Source: Pontibacter ruber (GTDB taxonomy: Bacteria > Bacteroidota > Bacteroidia > Cytophagales > Hymenobacteraceae). From it: a stretch of DNA of 64,000 nt. How positions within the stretch are numbered: position 1 is the first letter of the stretch; each line of letters begins with the position of its first letter. Where the stretch lies: the NCBI RefSeq assembly GCF_023630205.1, contig NZ_JALPRR010000001.1, positions 62,001 through 126,000 on the forward strand, written 5' to 3'. Position numbers and translations under genes: made by a program. This document shows positions 25,801 to 33,492 of this stretch, one piece after another. The notes below the pieces were generated by a model, which saw only the letters and a list, made by a program, of their open reading frames with translations, searched no databases and was not told the origin of the DNA.

Positions 25801-27413
25801 ACCGGGTAGTGGTAGTGGACACCCTCTCGGAGCACCTGGATCTGAGCACGTTGGAACTAGGCGCTGCCTCGCACACCGCTCGCTTCGAAGTGAGCGGCAA
25901 AGGGCGTCCGGTGCTTACCTGGACATTCGACAATATCATGCTACCCGACAGTACCACCAACGAACCCGGCAGCCACGGCTACATCCAGTTCAGCATCAAG
26001 CCGAAAGCAGACCTGCCAGAAAAGACAGCCGTAGAAAATTTTGCCGATATCTTCTTCGACTACAACTCGCCGGTGCGCACCAACATCACTACGAACCGCA
26101 TCTACGACATGCCGCCGGTGATAAACGAGAACCTGCGGCTGGATCCGGAGCAGATCATTGCCACACCAGGTATAGATAACTTTGCGCCTGCCGCCGGCAA
26201 GTATGGCACCGAAGTGATACTTACAGGCAAGAAGTTTTCGGCAACAGCTACCAACAACAAAGTATACTTTAATGGTGTACCGGCAACGGTAGTAAGCGCC
26301 ACTGAAACCGAGCTGAAAGTGCTGGTGCCAACCACCTCCGCTACAGGCACGATCAAAATTGAGACGCCCGATGGCGCTGCAAATACTACTGAAGCCTTTA
26401 AAGTATACCAGCCACCCGTAATCAGCAGCTTTACTCCTGCAGAAGGTATTGTTGGTGCCGAGGTTACACTTACCGGCCTGCACCTGAATCCGGAGCTGAT
26501 CCAAAGTATAAAACTGGGCTCTCTTGCCTGCGACATCATTAGCCATACCAGCAATTCACTGGTTGTAAGAATTCCGGCACAGGCTGCAAGTTCTAAATTT
26601 GTGATCGAGACCAAAGGCGGAGAGGCCACCAGTGCCGCTACCTATGTGGTGTGGCACCAACCTGCCATCAGCAGCCTGAGCAAACAGACCGACATTGTGG
26701 GCGCTACTCTAAGTATAACCGGTCAAAATTTTGCCCCTACTGTAGAGCGCAACAAGGTATGGTTCGGGCAAACGCAGGCACAGGTTCTTAAGGCAACTTC
26801 GGAGCAACTGACCGTGAAAGTGCCACAGGGTGCTCAGTCTGGTAATGTCATAGTGGAAACGCCGGGCGGTAAAGCAAATAGTACTACGTATTTTGAAGTA
26901 ATACCTGGTCCGGTCTTTACGGCGATGTCGCCAGCCAAAGGTAGCGTAGGCACAGATGTAGAAATCATGGGGGAGCACTTCGGTACGCTGGGTGTACAGG
27001 ATGAGATCACGTTCAATGGGGAGAGGGCTATTGTGCTGGACGCCTCAGAAACAAAGTATAAAGTACGTGTTCCGCGCGGTGCCACCACCGGTAAAGTACA
27101 GATAAAGGGCATTGGAGGTGTTGCGTTAAGTACTACAGACTTTGTAGTAGAGGACCTTACTCCTGCTCAAGCCATCGAAGTATACCCAAACCCAACAACC
27201 GGCAAATTCACCATCGGCCTGCTGCACGCTGATTTTGATATAGAGTCTGTGCAGGTTTACAATGCCGTAGGTAAGCTGTTGCAAACAACCACAGTTACCA
27301 GACCCCGCCCTGAAAAGCTGGAGATGAACTTCGAACTGGCAAGGGCAGGTATGTATATGTTACACATCAAAACGGATAGAGGAGTGGTGGTTAAAAAGGT
27401 GACGGTACTATAA
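22899..27413 (+). CDS. Large T9SS surface protein: NHL propeller, carboxypeptidase-like module, IPT/TIG repeats
   Basis: A 1504-residue secreted protein. The signal peptide ends near residue 23 (MCNAQ). Residues about 25-590 contain NHL/beta-propeller repeats (for example GPGQFKNPEGIAVNS, VADTGNKRIQKFD). About 595-690 is an SdrD/CNA-B-like module (GLVFDDANQNCKYDIGERTL). About 690-1080 holds DUF11/DUF7619-like beta-sandwich modules with FDPNDKLVTPTG and YKIRFQNTGTDVAYRVVVVD. About 1085-1420 carries four IPT/TIG immunoglobulin-like repeats that recur about every 80 residues with phrases like VYFNGVPATV and VWFGQTQAQV. The C-terminal ~80 residues form a T9SS type A sorting domain (VYPNPTTGKFTIGL ... 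MYMLHIKTDRGVVVKKVTVL). It is likely a cell-surface adhesin or scaffold. The heptamer AAGTATA is unusually dense in its 3' half. Confidence 0.93.
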   Translation: MRIILPFATILFFYFFGFIMCNAQIPRFELAAKVGVQVNAPEDVAVDSQGNIYYASTSGPVVKFRYHENLGIEDHTYQPEGLFSESEEFGQYDIALDRYDNLYAVSFTYARVAKYDPAGKLVLVFGSEGEGPGQFKNPEGIAVNSKEEIYVADTGNKRIQKFDSKGKLLQIIPLDPTTGNYFEAPLSIDFDREDNLYLLHTPEKEVVKYSPSGERLLKFGKDTNDTLSMKHPWKLAVDKVTGQVCITDILTWGYYVYSAEGELLRVMSHKSGIPSLSGSKYSIAVMPDGESIVIADKREEGNSQITMYSKLGGEGLYEWGSMWQNMDLTLDQEGNVYLLDFVGKINKFNAQNEYVKTLGDKGIDTFIPAPRAITTDIFNNIYALSNPYFSKQPSSVYKLSPEGNILKKYTDFGSTGNNHKLTDLAVDASGNIYVTDYTGGLVHKISPDGKYSGTVGAPGKGTGKVWLPMAVAVDRLGIVHVLDYNGGRVQQFDLQGNSIRQFGGWTELDSVIMEDSDMALDGQGNVYVASNTHRSRFWIFDSDGDFLHEEMDRKINHLAVDQLGYRLVIDDYQADGYTLYTASTFNTPNGIIKGLVFDDANQNCKYDIGERTLPGVVVMANPGPHYAITEKDGGYTLSVTPGDYTLHTISPAQKGRTITPTCPSAEQGYPVKVSDTNRFLNNVDFANKVFSPPYLSVSVSSDRRRRCFESVTKVTYTNSGFAPASNAKVYLQLPKEVELLSADKAYTRLPNGTYVFDVGTVAAGQSGTITIQDKVTCGDESVRGRTVCTKAWITPANNSTAGPVATVTGKCNPENGMVRFVVRNTGTTAMETGKQFRVYLDGQLTTIENYKLASGDSLVLWIPAGGRTARMEADQPESNGDNTLASATVEACTAGGGSATVSTGFVNALPPDDEEAEVAEECLPIIDSFDPNDKLVTPTGRTEENYTPTGVALKYKIRFQNTGTDVAYRVVVVDTLSEHLDLSTLELGAASHTARFEVSGKGRPVLTWTFDNIMLPDSTTNEPGSHGYIQFSIKPKADLPEKTAVENFADIFFDYNSPVRTNITTNRIYDMPPVINENLRLDPEQIIATPGIDNFAPAAGKYGTEVILTGKKFSATATNNKVYFNGVPATVVSATETELKVLVPTTSATGTIKIETPDGAANTTEAFKVYQPPVISSFTPAEGIVGAEVTLTGLHLNPELIQSIKLGSLACDIISHTSNSLVVRIPAQAASSKFVIETKGGEATSAATYVVWHQPAISSLSKQTDIVGATLSITGQNFAPTVERNKVWFGQTQAQVLKATSEQLTVKVPQGAQSGNVIVETPGGKANSTTYFEVIPGPVFTAMSPAKGSVGTDVEIMGEHFGTLGVQDEITFNGERAIVLDASETKYKVRVPRGATTGKVQIKGIGGVALSTTDFVVEDLTPAQAIEVYPNPTTGKFTIGLLHADFDIESVQVYNAVGKLLQTTTVTRPRPEKLEMNFELARAGMYMLHIKTDRGVVVKKVTVL

Positions 27414-27470
27414 AAGGATAGTACCTGCAATTGCGAGCTGAGCGAGAAATCTGTTTCAGTTTTATAGCTG

Positions 27471-27696
27471 GCAAGCCTTTGCTTTGTAGCTTATAGTATT
27501 GCTCAGTCTTGCTTGCCTATACTTTCATTTTATACTTTGGTGCGCTCAGGGCCGCGGGGCCTCGTCCTCGGGCATCGCGCTGTCTATTGAAGCTGCCATC
27601 GCTGCGCTGCAGGCTGCCCTTACGGGCACCGCAACAATAGGAGGCGCTCAACCCAAGGACTGGAAACGATACTGCTTCGTAAGCTCCTATGCAACT
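27471..27696 (+). repeat. Dispersed repeat copy A (left flank of dnaG)
   Basis: This ~226-nt stretch matches the reverse complement of 30419-30653 along its length with gaps. Shared landmarks in the same order are AAGCCTTTGCTT, CTATACTTTCAT, GGTGCGCTCA-GGCCGCG-GGCCTCGTCCT, GGCATCGCGCTGTCT and GGCGCTCAACCCAAGGACTG followed by GAAACGA-ACTGCTTCGTAAGCT. The core AGGCCGCGAGGCCT-type stretch can form a hairpin. It is a diverged, non-coding dispersed element, inverted relative to copy B. Confidence 0.9.
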
Positions 27697-27709
27697 GGAA
27701 CCTCTTGTA

Positions 27710-27731
27710 CGGACAGGTCGCGACCTGTCCG
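27710..27731. repeat. 22-bp perfect palindrome
   Basis: CGGACAGGTCG followed directly by its reverse complement CGACCTGTCCG. It lies just after repeat copy A and has no counterpart beside copy B. Confidence 0.85.
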
Positions 27732-27784
27732 CGCTATACCTGCGGCTATGAAACTTATACCTCAAGTATAGCTGTAACAGTATT

Positions 27785-27820
27785 CCCCTCCTTAGACAAG
27801 GAGGGGTTAGGGGTGGTTGG
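27785..27820. repeat. G/C-run hairpin repeat toward dnaG
   Basis: CCCCTCCTT (27785-27793) pairs with AAGGAGGGG (27798-27806), followed by TTAGGGGTGGTTGG. A second, less regular copy lies at about 27870-27900, and the mirror copy on the other side of dnaG is at 30382-30413. This word pattern is a familiar intergenic repeat in Bacteroidota genomes. Confidence 0.8.
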
Positions 27821-28055
27821 ATAAAGGCAGCGATGAAAGTTTTATCCCAAGTATAGCTAAAGGCCAAATCCCCTCCTTTGGAGAGGCGCAGGGATGGGTT
27901 TATCCGTTTACCACATCCGATCTTCCCCACCATCGAAATGACAAAAGAAAAGCGAAGTCAGACTGTCTTAACTGAATATAGATACCTCCTCTTAAAGCCA
28001 AGGCAAAGTTGAAAGTGGGTTTGCTTAACACCAGCAGAAACGGTGGTAGCAAAAG

Positions 28056-29996
28056 TTACCGAAACACTACAATCCCCAACATATCCCCCATCTGCTTGTG
28101 GAGTTTCTTCAGGGTCATCACGTAGGTGATCTGGTTGACCTGCTCCTGCGGATCCGTAACGAGCTTTAATTTACCGGCCTCCACATTTATTACACCTTCC
28201 AGGTAGCGGAATTTCAGGCGCAGCACAGCGCGCTCGGTACCATATGGAAGCAGATCCGATTCGTGGGGTACGTAGATCTGGTGCGTGGCCCAGTTAGGGC
28301 TCAGTTCGTATGGGTCAGACAGCAGGTTGGTAGATTCTGTGCGTATTTCGTTGTCCGGGTAATTGATAAAGTCGTCTGCAACAGGCAAAATGCCCCGGTT
28401 AAGCTTATCCTTTGCCAGTTCTACCAGGCGTCGGTAAACAGGTGTCCGGAACTCGATATCCTCTAACTGCTCTAGTATGTATTGGCTGGTTGTAACACCA
28501 TCGTCCAGCAACTTGTCGGGGTAGCTCAGGAGCATGCGCACGATCTCGCGTTCGTAGCGTTTCAGCTCATCTGTTTCCGAACCGCCCTGTTCATACTCTT
28601 CCGCCTCAGCGGCCAGTGCAGCCTGTTCGTAGTCGAAATAGTCGTCAGCAGGGTTACCGGTTTTAGGTTGCTGTTGCTGCTGGCGCCCCTGCAATTGCAT
28701 TTTGTTATACTCCGAAATGAGCAATTGCTCATCGATATCGAAGATAAGACTGCAGCTGCGGAAGAACACCGTCCGCTTAATCGGATCCGGGATTTTGGCG
28801 ATAGACGTAACGATCTCACGGATCGCTTCGGCCTTCTTTACCGGGTTGCCCTTTGCCTCTTCGGCGTACAGGCTGGTTTTAAACGATATAAAGTCCTGCG
28901 CATGTTCCTGTATGTAGGCTTTGAAAGCGGCATCGCCTACTTTCTGTATGTAGGAGTCCGGGTCTTCGCCCTGTGGGAAAGTCACCACATTCACGTTTAG
29001 GCCATTCTCCAGAATCAGGTCGATACCGCGCAACGAGGCTTTTATACCTGCTGCGTCGCCATCGTATAGTACGGTTATATTCTGGGTATAACGCGAAATT
29101 AATTTGATCTGCCCTTCGGTGAGCGAAGTACCGGACGAGGCCACCACGTTCTCGATACCTCCCTGGTGCAGCGAAAGCACGTCCAGATAGCCTTCCACCA
29201 TGTAGCACATGTCCTGCATGCGAATGGCCTGCTTCGCCTGAAACAAACCGTACAGCACATTGCTCTTGTGGTAAATGTCCGACTCCGGAGAGTTGAGGTA
29301 TTTCGGGCTTTTCTTGTCGTTGGATTTGAGGGTACGAGCACCAAAGCCCACCACGCGCCCCGACACATTGTGTATCGGAAACATGACCCTGCCCCGGAAG
29401 CGGTCATACTTCTTGCCGTCTTCTTTCAGGATGGTAAGGCCGGTTGCCTCCAAGAAGCGCTGCTGATACCCTGCTTTTAAGGCAGCGTCGGTCAGGTCAG
29501 ACCACGCATCCAGGCTGTAGCCGAGCTCAAACTTCCGGATCGTGGCTCCGCTGATGCCCCGCTCCTTCAGGTACGATTGCCCAATGCCACCCTGCTCATG
29601 GTTTTGCAAAATGTTTTGGTAGTGCTTGTTAGCAAAATCCGAAACAATGAACAGGCTGTCGCGGTCGCTCTGCTCTTTGGCGTATTCCGGGCTTGGCTGG
29701 TCTTCGGGCACCTCGATGCCATACTTCTTGGCAAGGTATTTCAGGGCCTCCGGAAAGCTGGTGCCTTCCACATCCATAATGAACTGCACCGAGTTACCCG
29801 CCTTGCCGCAACCAAAGCACTTGTAAATGCCCTTCGCCGGCGAAACTGAGAACGAAGGAGACTTTTCGTGGTGGAACGGGCAGCAGGCCCACATGTTCTG
29901 TCCCTTTTTCTTCAGCGACACAAAATCGCCAACTACCTCAACTATATCGGCCTGGGCAAGTATCTGGTCAACGGTTTCTTTTGGGATCAGCGACAT
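28056..29996 (-). CDS. dnaG: DNA primase DnaG
   Basis: A 646-residue primase that makes RNA primers for DNA replication. The N-terminal CHC2 zinc finger is intact (C39, H42, C60, C63 within ACCPFHHEKSPSFS and IYKCFGCGKAGNS). The TOPRIM core has MVEGYLDVLSLH, ASSGTSLTEGQI and VLYDGDAAGIKAS. The C-terminal helicase-binding region (about 440-646) contains a glutamine-rich linker (residues about 436-443). Length is normal. It stands alone: it is not followed by rpoD as in many bacteria, and it is flanked by inverted repeats on both sides. Confidence 0.97.
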   Translation of the reverse strand: MSLIPKETVDQILAQADIVEVVGDFVSLKKKGQNMWACCPFHHEKSPSFSVSPAKGIYKCFGCGKAGNSVQFIMDVEGTSFPEALKYLAKKYGIEVPEDQPSPEYAKEQSDRDSLFIVSDFANKHYQNILQNHEQGGIGQSYLKERGISGATIRKFELGYSLDAWSDLTDAALKAGYQQRFLEATGLTILKEDGKKYDRFRGRVMFPIHNVSGRVVGFGARTLKSNDKKSPKYLNSPESDIYHKSNVLYGLFQAKQAIRMQDMCYMVEGYLDVLSLHQGGIENVVASSGTSLTEGQIKLISRYTQNITVLYDGDAAGIKASLRGIDLILENGLNVNVVTFPQGEDPDSYIQKVGDAAFKAYIQEHAQDFISFKTSLYAEEAKGNPVKKAEAIREIVTSIAKIPDPIKRTVFFRSCSLIFDIDEQLLISEYNKMQLQGRQQQQQPKTGNPADDYFDYEQAALAAEAEEYEQGGSETDELKRYEREIVRMLLSYPDKLLDDGVTTSQYILEQLEDIEFRTPVYRRLVELAKDKLNRGILPVADDFINYPDNEIRTESTNLLSDPYELSPNWATHQIYVPHESDLLPYGTERAVLRLKFRYLEGVINVEAGKLKLVTDPQEQVNQITYVMTLKKLHKQMGDMLGIVVFR

Positions 29997-30018
29997 GGTA
30001 TTCAGAATTAGGGGGAGA

Positions 30019-30026
30019 CAAATTTA
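30019..30026 (-). promoter_or_regulatory. Candidate -7 box of dnaG
   Basis: The minus strand reads TAAATTTG (TAnnTTTG), 23 nt before the ATG. Confidence 0.5.
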
Positions 30027-30102
30027 CTATTTTCCGGATGGCTTAAGGTAGGCTTCACTGATTTAAATTTATACTTACTCTCCTGTCTACTCCTCTCCGC
30101 TG

Positions 30103-30129
30103 TTCCGGATTTCTTAATCCGGAATTTTT
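30103..30129 (+). terminator. Terminator-like hairpin upstream of dnaG
   Basis: TTCCGGATT (30103-30111) pairs perfectly with AATCCGGAA (30116-30124), followed by TTTTT on the plus strand. No plus-strand gene precedes it, so it may be a relic or part of a repeat. Confidence 0.55.
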
Positions 30130-30159
30130 GCTGCTGCAGATCTCCTGATCCGCGCTTAT

Positions 30160-30202
30160 AACCTCACCCCGGTCCTCTCCTAAGAACAGGAGAGGGTGGT
30201 TA
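30160..30202. repeat. Hairpin repeat of the AACC..GGTT type
   Basis: CCTCTCCT (30174-30181) and AGGAGAGG (30188-30195) form a stem, framed by AACCTCACC and GGGTGGTTAT. It belongs to the same general class as the G/C-run hairpins at 27785 and 30382. Confidence 0.7.
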
Positions 30203-30381
30203 TGCTTTTCCTGTCATCTCGACTACTCTTGAGGCGAGAGCCGAAAAGAGCCAGCGTAGCTGTGAGAGATCTGAATCAGGATTTGCAGGATGAGAAGATG
30301 GACAGGATTTACCTGCTCCTCCCGAGATGGAAAATTTTGTTTTGGCTATACTTGAAAGTATGAGCTTCATAGCTGCTGTGG

Positions 30382-30413
30382 GTCATCCCCCTACCCCCTT
30401 CAAAGGGGGACTT
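30382..30413. repeat. G/C-run hairpin repeat (mirror of the one left of dnaG)
   Basis: CCCCCTT (30394-30400) pairs with AAGGGGG (30403-30409). GTCATCCCCCTAC precedes and ACTT follows. It lies between dnaG and repeat copy B, as the copy at 27785 lies between dnaG and repeat copy A. Confidence 0.8.
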
Positions 30414-30418
30414 GGCAG

Positions 30419-30653
30419 AAGTTGCATACTAGCTTACGAAGCAGTCTCGTTTCCAGTCCTTGGGTTGAGCGCCTTCTTGGTTTCCGGTGCCACGCCAGTG
30501 GCAGCCGTTAGGCAGGAAAGCCAGACAGCGCGATGCCCTTTATCGAGGGCCCCTTCCCCCAGGACGAGGCCTCGCGGCCTTGAGCGCACCAAGAGGAACT
30601 ATGAAAGTATAGGTGAGTAAAACTGAGGATCTAAGGTAACTACGAAGCAAAGG
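30419..30653 (-). repeat. Dispersed repeat copy B (right flank of dnaG, inverted)
   Basis: The reverse complement of this ~235-nt stretch aligns with copy A at 27471-27696, ending in GGACTGGAAACGAGACTGCT and TTCGTAAGCTAGTATGCAACT. It includes an extra ~15 nt (GGGGAAGGGGCCCTCGAT) and a GCCACTGGCGTGGC hairpin not seen in copy A. No transposase or target duplication was recognised. Confidence 0.9.
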
Positions 30654-30680
30654 CTTGTTGAAAGCAAGTATAAGCTTCAG

Positions 30681-31208
30681 CTACTCATCTAATAACCTAC
30701 TATACAACTCATAATTCTCATCATCAAAACACACAAAAACCACCTCTTTTATACTTGACGGATGTTGCTGCAAGTATGATTTTACAGCTGCTACGGCCAC
30801 TTCGGCGGCTTTGTCTTTGGGATAGCCATACACGCCCGTGCTGATGTTCGGGAAAGCTATACTTTGTAGATTTTTCTCCCCGGCAATACGCAGGCTGTTA
30901 TAGTAACAGTTAGCAAGCAGTTCCTCTTCCTGCTTGCTTCCCCCCTGCCACACCGGGCCTACGGTATGAATAACATACTTGGCTGGCAAGTTACCAGCTG
31001 TTGTAATCACTGCCTCACCTGTAGGGCAGCCACCCTGTCTAGCTATAATTTGCTTGCATTCCTCCAGGATAGCCGGTCCGCCCGCCTTGTGGATGGCACC
31101 ATCTACACCACCTCCACCCAGCAGGCTGCTGTTGGCAGCATTTACAATGGCATCCACTTCAACTTTGGTGATGTCTCCTTTTAGTACACTCAGTTTTACC
31201 TGCTTCAT
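30681..31208 (-). CDS. Macro-domain protein (O-acetyl-ADP-ribose deacetylase type)
   Basis: A 175-residue single macro domain. Typical motifs are [20 protein letters not shown] (about 17-36), which binds the ADP-ribose diphosphate and contains the catalytic-region asparagines, and [14 protein letters not shown] (about 118-131). Members such as YmdB/AF1521-type proteins hydrolyse O-acetyl-ADP-ribose or remove ADP-ribose from proteins or nucleic acids. The protein is cytoplasmic. A lipoprotein gene lies 59 nt upstream on the same strand, but a functional link is not evident. Confidence 0.94.
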   Translation of the reverse strand: MKQVKLSVLKGDITKVEVDAIVNAANSSLLGGGGVDGAIHKAGGPAILEECKQIIARQGGCPTGEAVITTAGNLPAKYVIHTVGPVWQGGSKQEEELLANCYYNSLRIAGEKNLQSIAFPNISTGVYGYPKDKAAEVAVAAVKSYLQQHPSSIKEVVFVCFDDENYELYSRLLDE

Positions 31209-31267
31209 ATGTATCTTTTTAAGGAAGATACGGAAAATCTACAGGCGCTGCAGTTTGCGGGTATAAA

Positions 31268-31738
31268 TCAGTCGCTCTGCCTGTTGTATACCAGCTTTTC
31301 GCCGTCGCTGCAAAGGATGATGAGCGTGTTTTGCTGTATCGTATAGGATTTTGCTTTGGGCAAAAGAGAAAAGTACTCCACCTCAAATTGCGTATTGGCC
31401 ATTTTAGTGCTGGCTACTTCTGTTGTACTCAGCTCCCCGAACAACATCGTGCCGGTTCCTCCTTCGCTTACCAGGTTGAAACTGCCGAAGTAATTATTGG
31501 GAGCAGCCTGCCCGTTAAACCGGTAGGAACCAGCCGGGCCTGCTTGCTTTTCAAATGCAATCCACACATGCGCATCCTCCGGTGGGCTCAGATCCGCTTT
31601 ATCTTTGTACCCGATCACGACCAGATTCCATCTGTCAAACAGGCCGGGAGGTGCTGGTACATCATCCTGCTCCTTATCGAGGCAGGAGAACATCGCCAGC
31701 AGGGGCAGTAACAGCAGGTATAGTACAAGCTTTTTCAT
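31268..31738 (-). CDS. META-like (HslJ-type) lipoprotein, hypothetical
   Basis: A 156-residue lipoprotein with signal LLLLPLLAMFSC (lipid Cys at 19). The mature part has the pattern of a META/HslJ domain: WNLVVIGYKD at the start, GSYRFNGQAAPNNYFGSF in the middle, LSTTEVAST, then a C-terminal IQQNTLIILCSDGEKLVY. Such domains occur in heat-shock protein HslJ and many Bacteroidota lipoproteins of unknown function. The assignment rests on pattern, not on a strict motif. Confidence 0.78.
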   Translation of the reverse strand: MKKLVLYLLLLPLLAMFSCLDKEQDDVPAPPGLFDRWNLVVIGYKDKADLSPPEDAHVWIAFEKQAGPAGSYRFNGQAAPNNYFGSFNLVSEGGTGTMLFGELSTTEVASTKMANTQFEVEYFSLLPKAKSYTIQQNTLIILCSDGEKLVYNRQSD

Positions 31739-31888
31739 ACTTCAGCAGCATACAGGTTGGTTATACTTTGCAGACCCCAATAAAGCTAAAACCGTTGCAT
31801 CGGCACCATTTATACTTGCCATAACCATTTCTCTGCCCAGCTGTTAGAAGTGTAACAGTTATTTCATGGGTGTAGAATAATTTGTTCG

Positions 31889-31896
31889 TATCTTTG
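31889..31896 (+). promoter_or_regulatory. Candidate -7 box of the mrp-nifU operon
   Basis: TATCTTTG matches TAnnTTTG, 29 nt before the mrp ATG. A TTTG at 31881-31884 is too close to be a -33 element. Confidence 0.55.
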
Positions 31897-31924
31897 CAGG
31901 GCAAAACTTATTTGCTTTAAAGTT

Positions 31925-33028
31925 ATGGCAATCACAAAAGAAGATATATTAAAAGCCCTCAGCTATGTAGAGGAGCCCGATCTTGGCAAAGACCTGGTGA
32001 CCCTGAACATGGTGGAGGACGTGCAGGTAGACGGTAAAAACGTGAGCTTTACTGTTATCCTAACCACACCTGCCTGCCCGCTGAAAGACATGATCCGCAA
32101 TGCCTGTATCCGCGCCATCCATACCATGGTAGACAAGGATGCAGAAGTGACCGTGAACATGACTTCCCGTGTTACTTCCGGCCGTGCCGGCAACTCCGAA
32201 GTGCTTACCGGCGTGAAAAACATCATTGCCGTGGCATCCGGTAAAGGTGGTGTAGGTAAATCTACCGTAACCTCTAACCTGGCAATTGCGCTGGCTCAGT
32301 CTGGTGCAAAAGTAGGTTTGATCGATGCCGATATTTTCGGGCCTTCCATCCCGACCATGTTTGGCACCGAGACCGTGCGCCCGAGCATGGTGCAGGGCGA
32401 CCACGGCAAGAACTACATTGTGCCGGTAGAGAAGTATGGCATCAAGCTGATGTCCATTGGCTTCCTGACGCCGCCTGACCAGGCCGTAGTTTGGCGCGGC
32501 CCAATGGCGAGCTCTGCGCTGAAGCAGTTTATTACGGACGTGGAGTGGGGCGAACTGGATTACCTGCTCATCGACCTTCCTCCTGGAACTTCCGACATAC
32601 ACCTGACCATGGTGCAGGTGCTGCCGGTAACAGGTGCTGTTATTGTAACCACGCCGCAGAAAGTAGCCATTGCCGATGCCATGAAAGGCCTGCAGATGTT
32701 CCGCCAGCCACAGATCAACGTGCCGGTGTTGGGTGTGGTAGAAAACATGGCATACTTCACGCCAGCCGAGCTGCCGGAGAACAAGTATTTCATTTTCGGC
32801 AAAGAGGGCGGCCAGAACCTGGCGCAGAAGTTTGATGTGCCGGTATTAGGACAAGTGCCACTGGTGCAAAGCATCCGTGAGAGTGGCGACGAAGGAACTC
32901 CGATTACATTGCAGAACGATTCTCCGGCTTCCGGTGTTTTCAAGGAGTTGGCGCAGGCTGTTGCCCAGCAGGTATCTGTTCGCAACGCCACTTTAGCTAA
33001 AACGCAGATCGTAGAAATTAAACCGTAA
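31925..33028 (+). CDS. mrp: Mrp/NBP35-type iron-sulfur cluster carrier ATPase
   Basis: A 367-residue P-loop ATPase (ApbC/Mrp). An N-terminal MIP18/DUF59-like domain (about 1-95) is followed by the deviant Walker A motif AVASGKGGVGKSTV (about 102-115). Switch motifs IDADIFGPSIPTMFG and DYLLIDLPPGTSD follow. The usual CxxC of Nbp35-type carriers was not found as a clear pair, but the MIP18 cysteines CPLKD are present. It delivers iron-sulfur clusters to target proteins. The next gene encodes a NifU-type protein 5 nt downstream, consistent with a joint function. Confidence 0.94.
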   Translation: MAITKEDILKALSYVEEPDLGKDLVTLNMVEDVQVDGKNVSFTVILTTPACPLKDMIRNACIRAIHTMVDKDAEVTVNMTSRVTSGRAGNSEVLTGVKNIIAVASGKGGVGKSTVTSNLAIALAQSGAKVGLIDADIFGPSIPTMFGTETVRPSMVQGDHGKNYIVPVEKYGIKLMSIGFLTPPDQAVVWRGPMASSALKQFITDVEWGELDYLLIDLPPGTSDIHLTMVQVLPVTGAVIVTTPQKVAIADAMKGLQMFRQPQINVPVLGVVENMAYFTPAELPENKYFIFGKEGGQNLAQKFDVPVLGQVPLVQSIRESGDEGTPITLQNDSPASGVFKELAQAVAQQVSVRNATLAKTQIVEIKP

Positions 33029-33033
33029 CATAC

Positions 33034-33297
33034 ATGACAGCCACAAACATAGACAACGATTTTCTGCTTCGCATCGAGAGCGCGCTGGATCAGATCAGGC
33101 CCTACCTGGAAGCTGACGGCGGCAACGTGAAGGTGCTGGAAGTAACCGAAGACATGGTATTGCGGCTTGAACTGCTGGGTGCCTGCGGTACCTGCCCGAT
33201 GTCTACCATGACACTAAAGGCCGGTGTAGAGCAGTCTGTACTAAGGGCAGTACCTGAAATTAAGGCTGTTGAGGCTGTTAATGTAGCGCCTTTGTAA
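33034..33297 (+). CDS. NifU C-terminal-like iron-sulfur scaffold
   Basis: An 87-residue NfuA/NifU-C-type domain with the cluster-binding motif CGTCPMS (C51, C54) and the preceding IRPYLEADGGNVKVLEV. It acts as a scaffold or carrier for [4Fe-4S] clusters. It starts 5 nt after mrp and is followed by a strong terminator, so the two form one operon. This is separate from the isc operon at 6.7 kb. Confidence 0.94.
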   Translation: MTATNIDNDFLLRIESALDQIRPYLEADGGNVKVLEVTEDMVLRLELLGACGTCPMSTMTLKAGVEQSVLRAVPEIKAVEAVNVAPL

Positions 33298-33321
33298 GGT
33301 TTGCTGACAGGTTAAAGTATA

Positions 33322-33360
33322 AAAGCGGGTGTTGCCGGAAAGCAACACCCGCTTTGTTTT
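33322..33360 (+). terminator. Rho-independent terminator of the mrp-nifU operon
   Basis: AAAGCGGGTGTTGC (33322-33335) pairs perfectly with GCAACACCCGCTTT (33342-33355) around CGGAAA; GTTTT follows. Confidence 0.92.
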
Positions 33361-33456
33361 ATAACCCATTCGTTTAACAAGGCAGCGTTCATACGTTGCC
33401 TCTCTTTTCTCTAAACCGGCCTTGCCCCTGCCTTTTCCTTCCGACGTATAAATTCC

Positions 33457-33464
33457 TATATTTG
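33457..33464 (+). promoter_or_regulatory. Candidate -7 box of the fumarylacetoacetase gene
   Basis: TATATTTG (TAnnTTTG), 29 nt before the ATG. Confidence 0.5.
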
Positions 33465-33492
33465 TCTACCTAACATCTGATTCCCTTATACT

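Larger units (their letters stand above)
27414..28055. other. 642-nt non-coding region of stacked repeats (left of dnaG)
   Basis: No real gene is seen. It contains repeat copy A (27471-27696), a 22-bp perfect palindrome (27710-27731), and two G/C-run hairpins (27785-27820 and about 27870-27900). Short open frames on both strands here only translate the repeats. It ends 3' of the minus-strand dnaG. Confidence 0.8.
29997..30680. other. 684-nt non-coding region of stacked repeats (right of dnaG)
   Basis: From left to right: the dnaG promoter, a terminator-like hairpin (30103-30129), a hairpin repeat with CCTCTCCT/AGGAGAGG (about 30160-30202), a stretch resembling the GTCATCTCGAC...GAGAGATC and AATCAGGATTTGCAGGAT intergenic words (about 30211-30312), a G/C-run hairpin (30382-30413), and repeat copy B (30419-30653). 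No real gene is seen. Confidence 0.8.

Noticed and set aside
25119..25835. 238-residue minus-strand frame antisense to the T9SS surface protein
   Set aside because: Shadow of a gene with clear modules and signal/sorting domains on the plus strand.
27499..27933. Open frames on both strands (90 and 138 residues) in the spacer left of dnaG
   Set aside because: They translate the dispersed repeat and G/C-run hairpins. The repeat copy right of dnaG gives a similar peptide stretch only because the DNA is similar. Codon pattern and context do not support a gene.
30327..30620. 97-residue plus-strand frame right of dnaG
   Set aside because: It runs through repeat copy B and a hairpin repeat; no start signal or conserved protein pattern is seen.
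27471..30653. dnaG region as a composite transposon
   Set aside because: Symmetric repeats flank the gene, but there is no transposase, no integrase and no target duplication visible, and dnaG is a core gene.
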